Assembly: GCA_016946835.1 (NCBI GenBank)
Contig: JACVTC010000011.1
Span: 108,501 to 172,500, forward strand
Source: Neocallimastix lanati (nom. inval.)
Lineage: Eukaryota; Neocallimastigomycota; Neocallimastigomycetes; Neocallimastigales; Neocallimastigaceae
Direction: 5' to 3'
DNA length: 64,000 bases
The translations under genes and the position numbers were made by a program. Below the pieces are notes generated by a model. It was not told the DNA's origin and searched no databases. It worked only from the letters and a program-made list of their open reading frames with translations. Of this stretch, positions 1 to 13,646 are shown piece after piece (within the stretch, counting starts at the first letter, position 1; the number at the start of each line of letters is the position of its first letter).

Positions 1-22
1 ATGAATATAAATAGAAATAGAA

Positions 23-60
<38 letters not shown>

Positions 61-812
61 AAAAAAGAGAGAAAAAAATAATATTAAATAATTTATAAAA
101 ATTCGTTTCCATCTAAATTATGAATATGGTGTTTTTTTTTTCTTTGATGTTAATATTAAATGAAATAAAAGGAGCTTTATTAAATGAAATAATTTTTTTG
201 CGGCATTATTCAAAAATTTTTTTATAAAAAAAGAGTTAATATTAATAATGAAGTATAAAATATATTCTAATATTAAATAATTATAATAATTCAAATTAAT
301 TTATTATTTACATGATTCTTTTTAGTTTTTCTTTTTTTATTTTTTTTTTAATTTTTTATAAATGTTTTAATTATTTCGAATAATTGATATTGAATAAATA
401 TATATATATATATATTTATTTAAATATATTTAATTAAATAAATTTATAAAGTGGTCTTTTTATGTGATAGTGGCAATTATAATTGTTTATAAAGAATGAC
501 AGAATGGACAAAAAAAAGTTAAAGAAGTCAAAGAATTTTTAATTTTATTAAAATAAAGATAAAAATAAAATATTGTAATAATAGAAATACAGTAATATAA
601 TGTAATATAATATATTATAAAATAATATATAAAGATAATAAAATTTAATATAGAAATAAAATAGAATAGAATACAAAAAAAAAAAAAAAAAAAAAAGATA
701 ATAAATAAAATAAATAAAATAAATAAATAAAGAAAATGAAGAATTAAAAATAATATTGATAATATATATATTATATAAAAGATTTATTTACGTCTTTTTA
801 TATATATTGAGT

Positions 813-859
<47 letters not shown>

Positions 860-934
860 AAATAAAAAATATATATATATATTTTTAAATAAATAATTCT
901 TTATAATAGTGTTTATATATTTATTTATTAGTAC

Positions 935-969
<35 letters not shown>

Positions 970-1674
970 GAGATAATATATACTTTATGATAATATCATT
1001 TCTTATTATAAAAAATTTAATCCTTGTGTGTGTTGTAATTTTAAGTGTGTTTTATGGTATTACTTTTTCTTTTTAATACTAATTTTTTATAGTGAATTTA
1101 TTTATGATGTACTTTTTTGGGTAGTTTTTATAATATAAATATTAACATATAACACACATATATATATATAAACATAATTATACTTTCGTTGTTTTATATA
1201 ATTAACAAAAAAAAAAAAAAGAAAAAAAAAAAAAAAAAAAAAAAAAAAGGGTTTCCCATTTTGTATATTCAAACATTCTATTTCATTTCCATTTCACCTT
1301 ATATCTTACAAAAGGGAACATCATAATATTATTTATTATCTAAATAATCATTAATTATATATCATTTTTGTAAACCCATGAATATGAGTCATTCATATAA
1401 TATCACAAAAAACTATGCTATATAATTTTTTTTGTTATATAAGTCTAGATTAATCATAATTTGTAGTTTTTTTTAAAAAAAAAATTTTTTTTTTATTTTT
1501 ATAATTAAAATCCCATTATTTATATATTTATTTATATATCAATAAACAACTTTAAAATAAAATGAAAATATAAATAAAATAAAATAATTTCATTTAATAT
1601 TTTTTTTTTATTTAAAATAAAAAAAAAAAAAAAAAAAAGGAAAATATAAATAAATAAATAAATAAATAAAAAAA

Positions 1675-1705
<31 letters not shown>

Positions 1706-2046
1706 AAAATTAAAAAATTAAAAATAAAAAGTATTATTGTCAAATAAAATAATAACAGTACAAATATATAAATACATTGAATATATATTTAATTACGTTA
1801 AGTTTACTTTTTATTTGATCAAATAATTAAAAAAAAAAAAAAAAATTAATTATTATTTATTTATTTGTTGTTAGCGTTAGGATTATATATTTCAATTTTG
1901 GGTTATTGGGCTTATTCATATTTAATTATGTATTAATTTTATTTATTATAAAAAATATATATATTTAATTTTATTTCGTTTTTACTTCGATTTTATTTTT
2001 TATTTTTTAATTTCTTTATTTCTATTTTTTTTTTTTTAAAAAAAAA
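1..2046. other. AT-rich intergenic DNA
   Basis: No coding region is supported. The stretch consists of long A or T homopolymers (for example around 27-58, 819-857 and 1207-1248), TA dinucleotide runs and AATA-type microsatellite (1650-1706). It contains the region downstream of the minus-strand gene that ends at 2047. I see no RNA gene in it. Confidence 0.7.
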
Positions 2047-2500
2047 TTATTTATTTTGACAACATCCTCCTCCACAACATTTTTTACCATCATTGGTTTT
2101 TATAAATTTTGCTGGCTTTTCTTCATGTTCTGTTTTTCTTTTACCTTTAGTATCTTCATCTTCTTCATCTTCTTCTTCCTTATTTTCTTCAGTACCATCA
2201 TCATCTGGAGCATCCTCATCTTCTTCAATTTCTTCAAATTCATGTTCATGATCGTGATCATGACCCTCTGGTAAAATATAAGTACCATCCTCATTTAAAA
2301 TTAAAGCACCAATTTCAACCATTAAATTTAATAGGCTTTGATTACCTATTTAATATATAAATTGTTTTCCAAAATAAATGAATAAAAAAAAAATAATTTT
2401 TATTTTTCATATTAATATTACATATTATATATATTATTGATATAAAGTATTATTAGTATTCTTGTTTATTTTTTTATTTTAATATTCTATTATTTTTTTT

Positions 2501-2531
<31 letters not shown>

Positions 2532-2576
2532 GTTTTGTTTTTTTTGTTTTGTTTTGTTTTGCTGTTGTTATTTTTA

Positions 2577-2621
<45 letters not shown>

Positions 2622-3091
2622 TTATTCCTTTCATAATAATAAACTATAATTTTACTTGGGTTAAGTTTTATAGAAGCCTTCATAGCATCAATAGCATTTT
2701 CATAGGCACCTAATGTATCATCATCAGAATCTGTCATAGTACTTAATAATAAATAAGATTGACCAATCTTTTTATAATGATAATGATAATAACAATTATA
2801 ATAATTTATTATGATAATAATTATTAAAAAAAAAAAAAATAATAATAATATTAATAATATTGTTATTATTAATAATATTATTAAATATATATATATTTAT
2901 ATATAAATATTATAAAATTAAAATTATATATATAGAAATATTAATATTACCATTTCTAAATATTTAGCTCTCTCTATTAATTTATTTTCTTTCTTAGCGA
3001 GTGCTTCAGCAGACATTACAATATCAATAGCTTCCATAACATAATCCTAATTTTTTTTTTTATTTGTTTATTAATTATAATTAATTATTAT

Positions 3092-3124
<33 letters not shown>

Positions 3125-3597
3125 AATGTAAAATTTTTTTTAATATCGATATTTATTATTATTTATTTATTTAATATTAGCATCATAATATTATAGATGA
3201 ATTCAGAAATTTTTTTTTTTTTTTTATAAAATTGTATTTACCATAGCTTTTTCAAGATCTTTATATTTTTCAGAATATAAATCTGCTAAATAATAATATG
3301 CAAAACCTGGTAAGGCTTTAATCCAATCATCTTTTTCATAATCTGATGGACTAAGCTCAATAGCTTTTTTAGAATATCCAATAGTATATTCAAGACATTC
3401 TTTAATACAGAAAACACCTATAATATAAAATTAAATAAAAAGTTTTTGTATATATATTTATATTCACTATTAGTAATTTATACTTTAATTTATATATATT
3501 TTTTATATTTATATTTAATTATTATTAATAATCTATATTTTAATTTATATATATTTTTTATATTTATATTTAATTATTATTAATAATCTATACTTTA

Positions 3598-3628
<31 letters not shown>

Positions 3629-4933
3629 TTTTAATAAATATTTACATTGTCTTTTTGAAGAAGACTGACGTTGACAAAGACTATAATTATAGTAAGTATT
3701 AGCAATAATTGCGTTTAATTCTGAGATTAATTTTTTATCTGGTTCTTTTTCATTTCCTAAAAGAGAGAAACCCTTATTATTAATTTAATATTATAATATA
3801 ATAATATATATATGTATATATTTATATTTAAAAATTAGTTTAATTCACCTTTTTTATTCTCATTTTATTTTTATTTATTTAATTTTTATGTTTTTTTTTT
3901 TTTTACTCCTATAGTAATATTTCTTATTTAACATAATTTAATTTAATATAGAAAAAAAAAATTACCTTTTCTAATGAATTTTTAATATTATCTAATACTT
4001 CTTTATCTTTTTCTGGTAATTTATTATCAATAAATTTCTTATGTTTTTGTTCACCAGCTTTTCCTTTACCTTTATTATTTTCATCACCTTCACCTTCTTC
4101 TTCTTCTTCTTCTTCTTCTTCTTCTTCTTCCTCATCTTCTTCATCATCATCTAACTGTTCAGCATCATTTTCATTTTCACAATTTATATTCATCTATTAT
4201 CAAATATTATTAATATTTTTTAATGATATATATATATATATATGAAAAATTCAATTTCGTTATATAAATGAAACAACAACAACAACAAAAAAAAAAAAAA
4301 AATAAAAAATAAAAATAAAAATAAAAAATTAAAAAAAATTTTTTTATTAAAATAATTTGAGATTATATTTATGAATATTATACATTTAAATGATATATAT
4401 ATATATATATGTATATATGAATATTTTTTAATTTTTTTTTTTTTAAATTTTCATCTCTATTAAAATTCATTATTAATTATTACCTTAACTAAATGAAGGT
4501 TAGCTAAAATAATCCATATATAACCCTCAGAATCATTTTTCTTTAACCATTCTTCACATATATTTTCAGCATCTTCAATAGAACCAATGTATTTTGTCCA
4601 GAGACTAAATTCTTTAAGACAATCCGTATATTGCACTAGAAGATATTTTTGATGTTTAATATCTTCTTTTTCTTGTGATTCTTTCCATTCCGTTTCAAAT
4701 GTTGAAATAGCCTTTTCAAATAATTGTTGAACTAAAGCATTTTTATCAATATCATCATCATTATCTTTATCATCATCATCATTTTTATTTTCCAAATTTT
4801 TTAAACTATTTTTTAAATTTTCACTTTCTTTCATTGCCATTTGAAAATAATCAACGGCTCCTGGTTGTTCTCCATCAAATTTTAATTCTATACCTAATTT
4901 GTTTGATTTTTCTTTAATAAATTCTTCTGCCAT
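2047..4933 (-). CDS. Seven-exon acidic TPR-like protein, possible Nro1/Ett1 family
   Basis: Seven exons join in frame through GT-AG introns: 4933-4484, 4193-3966, 3772-3646, 3417-3242, 3046-2951, 2767-2656 and 2345-2047. The spliced protein is 495 aa. Exon phases agree at every junction; exon 3 must use the TAATAAG acceptor just before 3772 rather than the AG 17 bases further in. The protein has paired amphipathic helices typical of TPR-like repeats (about residues 85-150 and 230-410), an Asp-rich run near residue 55, an acidic Asp/Glu run at about 165-185, a second acidic tail (about 420-460) and a terminal CCGGGCC cluster. The layout of acidic segments between helical pairs recalls fungal Nro1/Ett1, a TPR-like nuclear family linked to Ofd1 control in fission yeast and translation termination in budding yeast. 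That assignment is inference from pattern only. No signal peptide or membrane segment is visible, so it is probably nuclear or cytosolic. A divergent TPR histone chaperone is an alternative. Confidence 0.8.
2579..2620. repeat. (TTA)n microsatellite inside an intron
   Basis: A trinucleotide run lies in the intron between the last two exons of the TPR-like gene, next to long T and TTTTG/TTTTTG tracts. It adds length to the intron without touching the splice sites. Confidence 0.9.
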
Positions 4934-7900
4934 TTTTTTTTCTATATTTTGTAATAATAATTACATTAATAATTTATATATTTATAATAATTATATATAT
5001 ATAAATATATGCATTTTTTTATTATTTGATTTAAATATTATGTTTAATAAAAATTAAGACATTTTTATATTATGACATTATAGGGAAAATGAATTGAGTA
5101 ATGAATATTAATAGTATATAATGTTAAATATATTTAAGATTTTATATTATTTTTATATTGTGTTAGAAAATATATTATTTATAAAAGTTTTTGTTCATAT
5201 ATTAATATTGAAATAAAAATTTCAATTAATATTAATTTATGATTTTAAATGTAATTTTTGTTGAAAGTTATTAAAAAAAGTTGAATGGAAAATTTTTTTA
5301 TAATTTTTATAATAGAGTAAATTTTTAATTGAATTGAATTGAATAAAAGATATATATGTATTATTTTAAAATGTATATAATAAAAAGAATAATAATTTTC
5401 GATAATAGTATTAGCACATTTTATTTATTCATTTTTTTTTATTGATAAATCCACGCAAAATAATAAAATTCATTTCAATTTCAAAATAATCCATGGTATT
5501 AATAAAATTCATTTCAATTTCAATATTAAATAGTTGTAATTGAATTATAACAATTTCCAGTATTACATGATTATAAAATAATAGAGTAAATTTTTAATGT
5601 AATATTATATGTCATAAATTATAATATAATAATATAGTTGAAAATATAAAATATAATATATAGTATAATAAAGAAATGATAGTATAATTTAATATTATAT
5701 TATATATAAAAGAAAAGAAAAATAAGTTATATTATTTTTTTTCAATTTATTTATATTAATTGAGTGATTATAAAATAATTTTTAATAAATAAAAAAAAAA
5801 AAAAAAAAAAAAGAATTAAATTCTTTATAACTAAATTTATTTCGATAATAGAAATAATGTATAATATTAGATAGTTTATAGATTTTATTTTTGATTATTA
5901 TAAAAATTATTTTTTTATATTTGTTAATATAACATTTTTAAAGGTATTGCTTTTTACTATAATCTTATAAATACATTTTAACAATATTTTTAATAATAAA
6001 AATAAAAGTAATAATATTATTATTAAATAGAAAAATAAATAAGCTTTTGTAAATTTTATTTTTTATTCCTATTAATTTCTAATAAATGAAACATAAATTT
6101 TATATGTATTAAAATATTAAATTTTGGTTTATTACATTTTATTAATAATTATTATAAGGAAATATATATAATTCTTTTTATAATAATAATATCATAATCT
6201 TTTAAAAGATCATAAAATAATTAAATTCAGATATTTATATACCTTTATTTTATTAATGTACCAGATTATACTTTATTATTAAATATTGAACTCTTTTTTT
6301 TTTAAGTTATATTTTTGAAATATAATAATTTAATTTTTTTTTTTTTTTTTTTTTAAAAAAAAGTTTGGCTCAACCTATAATATTTAAGATACAAAAATTT
6401 GCTTGAATATGGTTTGATAAATACTTTATATTAAAATTAAATTTTAAATATTAAATTTTAATTTTAATTTTAATTTTATAATTAATTTTTTTTTATGATA
6501 TATATTAAATTTTTTAATATTTAAATGAAATAGTTATACTATAATTGATGAATATTTTCAGGAATTATATAATAAATAAAAATTGTTATTTATATTTTCA
6601 AATAGAAAAATTACTTTACTTTAAACATGATAAATAACATAATAATTAACTTTATAATAATGCTTAATAAAAAATCACATTATGATAAAAATTCAAAAAT
6701 ATAAATAAAAATTTTTTTTTACTATGCCAGAAATTAGAATGATATATTCATGTAAGTTTAATATAAAATTACAAATTATACAAAAAAAATTATTATTTAA
6801 TAACACTTTGATTTATTATAATTTATATATTTATAAATATTTAGAAAAAAAATAATTATAAAATCTGAAAAGATTTTAAGAAATATATGTTTATCTAATT
6901 ATATAAAAGTGTCTATTTATATAATAAATACAATAAAATTTTTATATAAAATGGTATTAAAAATGATATAATAAATATTGATATATATATATATTTTTTT
7001 ATTTTTATTTTTCGATTTTATTAATTTATTACTATTATAATTATATAAAAATATATTAACATATAGGAGACATTTCCTGTATGAGTTCCCCAATTCTTAT
7101 AAGGCGGTGTAACCTTATGCAGTCAGAGAATATAATAAAGGTCATACAGTATAAAGATTTTATCATAATGATTTATTATTTTTTAATAAGATAGTACATT
7201 TATTATTAAAATAATGTAAAATTTATAATAATAAAAAGATGATGTATATAATTTTATAGTAAAATTTTATTATATTATTGATTATTTTATTGCACAGTTT
7301 TATTTACTGAGTAATAAATTAATATCTTGATATTATTGATATAATAATAATTAAAAATAACATTTAAATTTAAATAATAATTATATATTATGAAGAAATA
7401 TTAAATTACAGATTCTCGCTACTAATTTTAATCTTTTTTTTTTTTTTCCTATAATTATTTAAAAAAAATTAATTTTTTAATATGTAATTTTAAAAAAGAA
7501 TATTTTTTTTTTTTTTTTGGAAGTCATTATATAAATAACCAATAAATTTTTTTTTTATTTAAATGTTAAAAATAAATATTTATATATTATATTGAATTGT
7601 CCATATTTACATATTTACATAGAATTTTACATTATTTATAATGTATTATACATCAATACGTAAAAAAATATAAAATTGTTTATGGAAAAAAATATTAATT
7701 TAAAAATTAAAAACCAATTAAAATAAACAATGCAATTTAATAAATTGAATTTAAAGTTTAAATATATTATTAAAAATATTATAAACTTTTTTTTTTTTTT
7801 TTTTAGACTTTTTTTTATTATTGATATTATCCACCTTTTGTTACCAACTATTTCATGATTTGTTAATAAGAATATATTACGATACATGATACATATAATA

Positions 7901-8099
7901 ACTATAAATCCGTGTAACATAAATTTGTTTGAGAAAAAAAAATTTTTTTTTTTTACATCATATATAGTAAATAAAGTTCATAATGTTTATTTTTATAAAA
8001 AAAAATAAAGGGAAATACAATTTATGAAAAATTTTTTTTACTTTTTATAATAAAATTTAATAAATTAAATATTTAATAATAAATATGAATTTATTTATT

Positions 8100-8131
<32 letters not shown>

Positions 8132-8469
8132 AATAATTATAATTTTATAAAATATACAAAAAGTGGAATATTTACAATTAATAAAAAATAAGTCACACTA
8201 TTTTTGCATAATATAAATTTAATAGCTTTTTTTTTATTAATAATTAGTTCGTTTATTTAAAAATTGATCATTTCAGCATTTTTTTTCATATTTAATTATC
8301 TTTGTAATTACAATAATATTGATATGAAATTTTGTTTTTAATATGTTAATTATTATTATAATTATTTTTGATTTAATTAAACTATATTTGTAGATAATAA
8401 CATTATGATTACAAATGACCATCTTTTAAAACAAAATTGAATTTTAGAGTAATAAAATAAGGAAAAACA
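4934..8469. other. AT-rich intergenic DNA with one complex island
   Basis: No gene is supported. A 24-bp direct repeat occurs at 5461-5484 and 5500-5523. At about 7066-7150 there is a short stretch of clearly higher complexity, including a small hairpin (ATAAGG and CCTTAT arms, 7100-7119); it resembles a fragment of an inserted element, but I could not relate it to other sequence here. The rest is TA-rich sequence with T and A homopolymers. Confidence 0.6.
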
Positions 8470-9420
8470 TAAATAAAATAAAATAAAATAAAATAAAATA
8501 AAATAAAATAAAATAAAATAAATAAGTAGAATATTAAATATAAAGTACAGATTGAATAAAATAAAATAAAATAAAATAAAATAAAATAAAATAAAATAAA
8601 ATAAATAAGTAGAATATTAAATATAAAGTACAGATTGAATAAAATAAAATAAAATAAAATAAAATAAAATAAAATAAAATAAAATAAAATAAAATAAATA
8701 AGTAGAATATTAAATATAAAGTACAGATTGAATAAAATAAAATAAAATAAAATAAAATAAAATAAATAGTTGAAATATAAATGTAAAGTACAGAAATAAA
8801 ATAAAATAAAATAAATAGTTGAAATATAAATGTAAAGTACAAAAATAAAATAAAATAAAATAAATAGTTGAAATATAAATGTAAAGTACAGAAATAAAAT
8901 AAAATAAAATAAATAGTTGAAATATAAATATAAAGTACAGATTGAATAAAATAAAATAAAATAAAATAAAATAAAATAAAATAAAATAAAATAAAATAAA
9001 TAGTTGAAATATAAATGTAAAATACAGAAATAAAATAAAATAAAATAAATAGTTGAAATATAAATGTAAAGTACAAAAATAAAATAAAATAAAATAAATA
9101 GTTGAAATATAAATGTAAAGTACAGAAATAAAATAAAATAAAATAAATAGTTGAAATATAAATGTAAAGTACAGAAATAAAATAAAATAAAATAAATAGT
9201 TGAAATATAAATGTAAAGTACAGAAATAAAATAAAATAAAATAAATAGTTGAAATATAAATGTAAAATACAGAAATAAAATAAAATAAAATAAATAGTTG
9301 AAATATAAATGTAAAGTACAGAAATAAAATAAAATAAAATAAATAGTTGAAATATAAATGTAAAGTACAGAAATAAAATGTAGTAAAATAAAATAAAATA
9401 AGATAAAATAAAATAAAGCA
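8470..9420. repeat. Minisatellite array with AAATA blocks
   Basis: The array alternates (AAATA)n tracts with two spacer types. Type 1 contains TAGTTGAAATATAAATGTAA and recurs 12 times from 8767 to 9344, mostly at an exact 49-bp step. Type 2 contains AAGTAGAATATTAAATATAA and recurs three times (from about 8524, 8606 and 8700) with longer AAATA blocks and a GATTGAAT tail. Both end in AAAGTACAG, so they share an origin. Long antisense open frames here are a by-product of the period and are not genes. Confidence 0.9.
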
Positions 9421-9881
9421 AAACATAAGAAAGCAAAAGATATTATAACAATTAACTAATAATATTAAAATTGAATAAATATCTATATATATTTAAAAAA
9501 AAATTTTTTTTTTTCTAGCTTTTTACTAATTTTTTTATTTTTTATTTTATATAGCCATTTATAATGTAATCGATTAAAATTTTATATATAAAGAGAATGA
9601 TAATCTCATATACAAAAAAATAATTGAATTGGTAAAATTTGTTTAAACACTATAATTAAATATTTTTCACTAATTATTCATTATTACTTTATTAAACAAA
9701 ATATATTTCAGGATTTATATTAATATAAAGATTAATGTATTTATAATAAATGTAAAAACCTGATTAAGGTATTAATAAATAAAAATATTAATAATTATAA
9801 ATAATAATAATAGATAATAAAAGATAAATGCAAATTCTATTTTTCTATTTAAAATAACTTTATTAGATTGTTATTTTGAAA

Positions 9882-10191
9882 ATAAAAATAATTTAGACAC
9901 ATAATGAGTACCTATCTCCCATTATGATCATAACAGATATAACTGTAAAGTGTGATATACTGGCAAACCAGTACAGCATCGCCCCTCCACACGTCATTAC
10001 ACATCTACCTGGGGCTATATTCCCTAACATTCCTACATATATCTCCATTGACCATGAGCATCGGAATAGGAACCATTCACCCCTCCAGTAGGTGTAATCA
10101 TTTGTTTGAGGACATATAATCATTAGTGCCTATGATTAAGTCGTAGCGTAGTATCGTAGGGGTTGAGTCCAATATGCTGCCATGGGAAGCT
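9882..10191 (-). mobile_element. Short retroelement-like insertion, copy 1
   Basis: This roughly 310-bp block of much higher GC content is flanked by a 14-bp direct repeat TTGTTATTTTGAAA at 9868-9881 and 10192-10205, consistent with a target-site duplication. On the minus strand it begins near a GGACTCAACCCC block and contains TGTACTGGTTTGCCAG, which nearly matches a block in the neighbouring copy at 10338-10723. No reading frame with recognisable protein similarity is present. A tail is not clear: the distal end is only AT-rich. Family membership is inferred from shared blocks and the duplicated target. Confidence 0.55.
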
Positions 10192-10330
10192 TTGTTATTT
10201 TGAAATAAAATTTGAATTTTAAATATTTATTTGATTTTCTTTTATTTTTATTATTTTATTTTATTTTATTTTATTTTTTTTTTGGTATTGTTTTACCTGT
10301 AAAATTACTAGATAAATATCCAAAAATGAA

Positions 10331-10337
<7 letters not shown>

Positions 10338-10367
<30 letters not shown>

Positions 10368-10723
10368 TTTTTTTATAGACTGAAGACTTTGGTCTTCCCC
10401 ATATAGTAATATGGGTGTATGATTAACTGCCATACCAGTACGGCGTCGGCGCTCTCAACTCTCCATAAGCAAAGAAACTCCATATAGAAGCACCCTACGC
10501 GATCCTCGAGGGAAAGCAGAGCCAACTATAGGTGGCGTCCTTGCCATCCCAGAGGAGCTGGACACAGTAAATCCTCTCAGACAAGGATTACTCAATAGGA
10601 TTCTTATAGTGTTAGAAATATAGAAAACATACCTACCTGAGTATCGTTTAACCCCTAACCTTTCACGCAAAACCCAGAGGGAAAAATCGTGAAGATTTGA
10701 TACTTGTGGGGGTCGATCCAGAG
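10338..10723 (-). mobile_element. Short retroelement-like insertion, copy 2
   Basis: This 386-bp insertion is flanked by a 13-bp target-site duplication, AATGAACAAATTT, at 10325-10337 and 10724-10736. Read on the minus strand it starts close to a GGATCGACCCCC head and ends in a long A tract (the T run at 10335-10366), as expected of a SINE or other target-primed retroelement. It shares ordered blocks with the copy at 23654-24200: ATCGACCCC, ATTTTCC-like, GGTTAGG, AGGTA(A/G)GTAT and CTGAGAGG. No protein-coding similarity was recognised, so it is probably non-autonomous. Confidence 0.65.
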
Positions 10724-10736
10724 AATGAACAAATTT

Positions 10737-10856
10737 ATAATATGATATTATATATATAATAATAATAGTAATGATAAGATTAACTCTAAAACAAATTTAA
10801 TATAGATTTGATTAAAATTAATTAAATATATTATAATTTATGGTATTGATAATACT

Positions 10857-10904
<48 letters not shown>

Positions 10905-11167
10905 TAGTAATGATAATAATAATATGCAATAATTATAAGTAAATGTTGAACTTAGTACATATATTAATTAGTTATCTAATATAAAATCAGAAGATTAGGA
11001 GAAGTTTTATCATTAAAAGTATTTAATACAAACATGATTAAATTCTATATATTTATATAGAATTTATGTTTAAATTATATTAATAATAAATTGATTAATA
11101 TTGACAAATAAATTAAACTATATTAAAAATTTTAAATATAATATATTTTCATACAAATTATAAAAAA
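10737..11167. other. AT-rich spacer with (ATA)n microsatellite
   Basis: No gene is supported. An (ATA)n run occupies about 10857-10899; the rest is unstructured AT-rich sequence. Confidence 0.7.
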
Positions 11168-11278
11168 GTAGTGCTATGTATTTATTTAAAAAATTGTACC
11201 AATATATATCAAAAATCTAATATATAAAAAATGACGAATAAAAAAGATTCCACATATGTTTTTGTCCATAGGCACTAC
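11168..11278. mobile_element. Possible 111-bp MITE
   Basis: The ends form an imperfect terminal inverted repeat: GTAGTGCTATG at 11168 and CATAGGCACTAC ending at 11278 (11 of 12 positions once one base is gapped), and the flanking A and T runs extend the pairing. The interior is AT-rich and non-coding. No convincing target duplication is seen, so a chance foldback remains possible. Confidence 0.35.
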
Positions 11279-11379
11279 ATGATTTTTTTAAAAATTAAAT
11301 TCCGAATATATATTAGTACAAATATATAATAAAATTGATAATATAAAATGTATAATAGGTAATAAGTATTTTTATAATA

Positions 11380-11757
11380 AATAATAAATAAATAATAAAT
11401 AATAATTAAATATATAATAAATATATAAATAATAAATAATAAATAATAAATAATAAATAATAAATAATAAATAATAAATAATAAATAATTAATAATAAAT
11501 AATAAATAATAAATAATAAATAATAAATAATAAATAATAAATAATAAATAATAAATAATAAATAATAAACAATAAATAATAAATAATAAATAATAAATAA
11601 TAAATAATAAATAATAAATAATAAATAATTAATAATAATAATAAATAATAAATAATAAATAAATAATAAATAATAAATAAATAATAAATAATAAATAATT
11701 AATAAATAAATAATTAATAATAAATAGTAAATAATTAATAATAAATAATAGGATTAA
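11380..11757. repeat. 7-bp ATAAATA satellite
   Basis: A nearly uninterrupted array of a 7-base unit (ATAAATA and permutations) with occasional AATT or single-base variants fills this interval. Confidence 0.9.
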
Positions 11758-13587
11758 TAAATAATATTTAATAACTAGTTAAACAATAATAAAGAGTAAT
11801 ATATACTCTATAATAAAGTATTCTCCAATGCTTTACATTTATAATATATATAATATATATTTTTTGCTTTAATTTATATTTTTTGTATTACTTCACTAAT
11901 TAACCATAGACTATGAAAATTAAAGGCTTTTAAGGTTTATTATTATTATAAATTGATTAATAATAATAATATATTGAATTGCTTTTTGAAGTATATTATA
12001 CATAAATAAATAATATAATAGATACTATTTTCAATATAATTTTAATTTCTGTAAGAGTTAACTTGTCTTATGGTATTACAATATTCATTTATATATCAAA
12101 ATTATATTCTTTTATTAATCTAATTATACAAAAATGGTAAAAAAAAATATTATTTAAAAAAAACACTATTTTATATTTATTTATTTATAGTTTATTATAA
12201 AATAAAATTTATTATATACTTTAATATATTTTAATATATAATTTTAATTATTTAATTAAAAAAAAAAAAAAAAAACCATGTTAAAATGATATAAAAAATA
12301 TTTCAATTAATTAAATTTCAAAATTAAAACTTCTTTAAATTTTTTTTTTTTTTATTTTGATTTTTTTTTTAAAAAGAAAAAGTAAAACTTACAAAACAAT
12401 TTAATTGTTTGTAAGAAAGTAAGATATTAAGGAATTTTTTAATAAAAGAAGTAAAAGAACAATAAAGGATTGATTAAGAAGCGGGTTATTCAAAATAAAG
12501 ATATATTTCTTTAGTCAATTAATTTATTATAATTAATAAGTAAATAAAATTGAAATTGAATTTAATTTTTTTTATTTAAATCATATAAATTATTAAAAAG
12601 TAATATTTAAAATTACTAAAGAACTTTTATTTTTATTTTTTTTTTTAACAAACTGAATAAGTAAAAATATACAATTTAATGATGTAAAATTAGTAAAAAT
12701 AATAATTATTACCCGATAATATTATTTTTAAATTTTTTACTTTTTTTTTATTTGAATAATTTAAATTGTATAATTTAAAGTTTATATAATTATTTTTATA
12801 TTATTTAACAATTACAAAAATTATTTGTAAATTTTATTCCTATTTACTTAATTCTCTTATACCTTTTTTTTAAATAAAATTAAATTCAATTTAATATGTA
12901 TATTATATGAAATTAAATACATATAATAATAATTAGTTAATTAAATTTATATCATTTTTAAAATTAAAATATAAAATAAATTAAAAAAAAATATAGTTAT
13001 AGTTTAATTTTAAAAAACTTGTACCTTTTTTTTTTCAATGTAAATTTTTATATATTATTTATTTTTATGTACATTTATAAAATATTTAACATAATTATTA
13101 TTATTATATCCTTTTAATTTTTGAATAATTCATATATATATTGTTACATATAAATCATTATATAAAGTCAATATATATTTATATAACTAATATTTTTTTT
13201 TTTTTTTTAATATTTGAACCAAGAAAAATGAAAATTTCAAGAAATATATTATAATTATTTATTAATTGTCAAAAATCATTTATATAAACCCATTTATTAT
13301 TTAAATTAAATAGTTATATTCTTAACCTTTTTTTCATGTTTTAAATTAATGTTTAGTAGTTATAATACTCAAAACTTTAAGGAATAAAAATATCGTTTTT
13401 TTTTGGCATTTTAATATTTGAGAAATCAAATTAAATAACAAAAAAGAAATCAAATAAATAACAACAATAAAAAGTAAAAATTAAGATACAATAGAAAAAA
13501 AAAAAGAAAAAAAGAAAAGAAACATTAAATAAAAGATGAAATAAAGAAAAAGCAAAAACAAAAATAAGAACAAAAACAAAGACAGTA

Positions 13588-13646
<59 letters not shown>

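Noticed and set aside
7636-7920. 94-codon minus-strand frame
   Set aside because: Composition is Phe/Ile/Asn from AT-rich DNA, with no codon preference or family resemblance.
8534-9436. Long minus-strand open frames of 238 and 300 codons rich in Phe, Tyr and Leu
   Set aside because: They are the antisense of the AAATA minisatellite; the repeat period keeps frames open. No start context and no non-repeat sequence.
9893-10670. Minus-strand open frames at 9893-10123 and 10455-10670
   Set aside because: They lie inside the retroelement-like insertions and have no conserved protein pattern between copies, so they are treated as chance frames.
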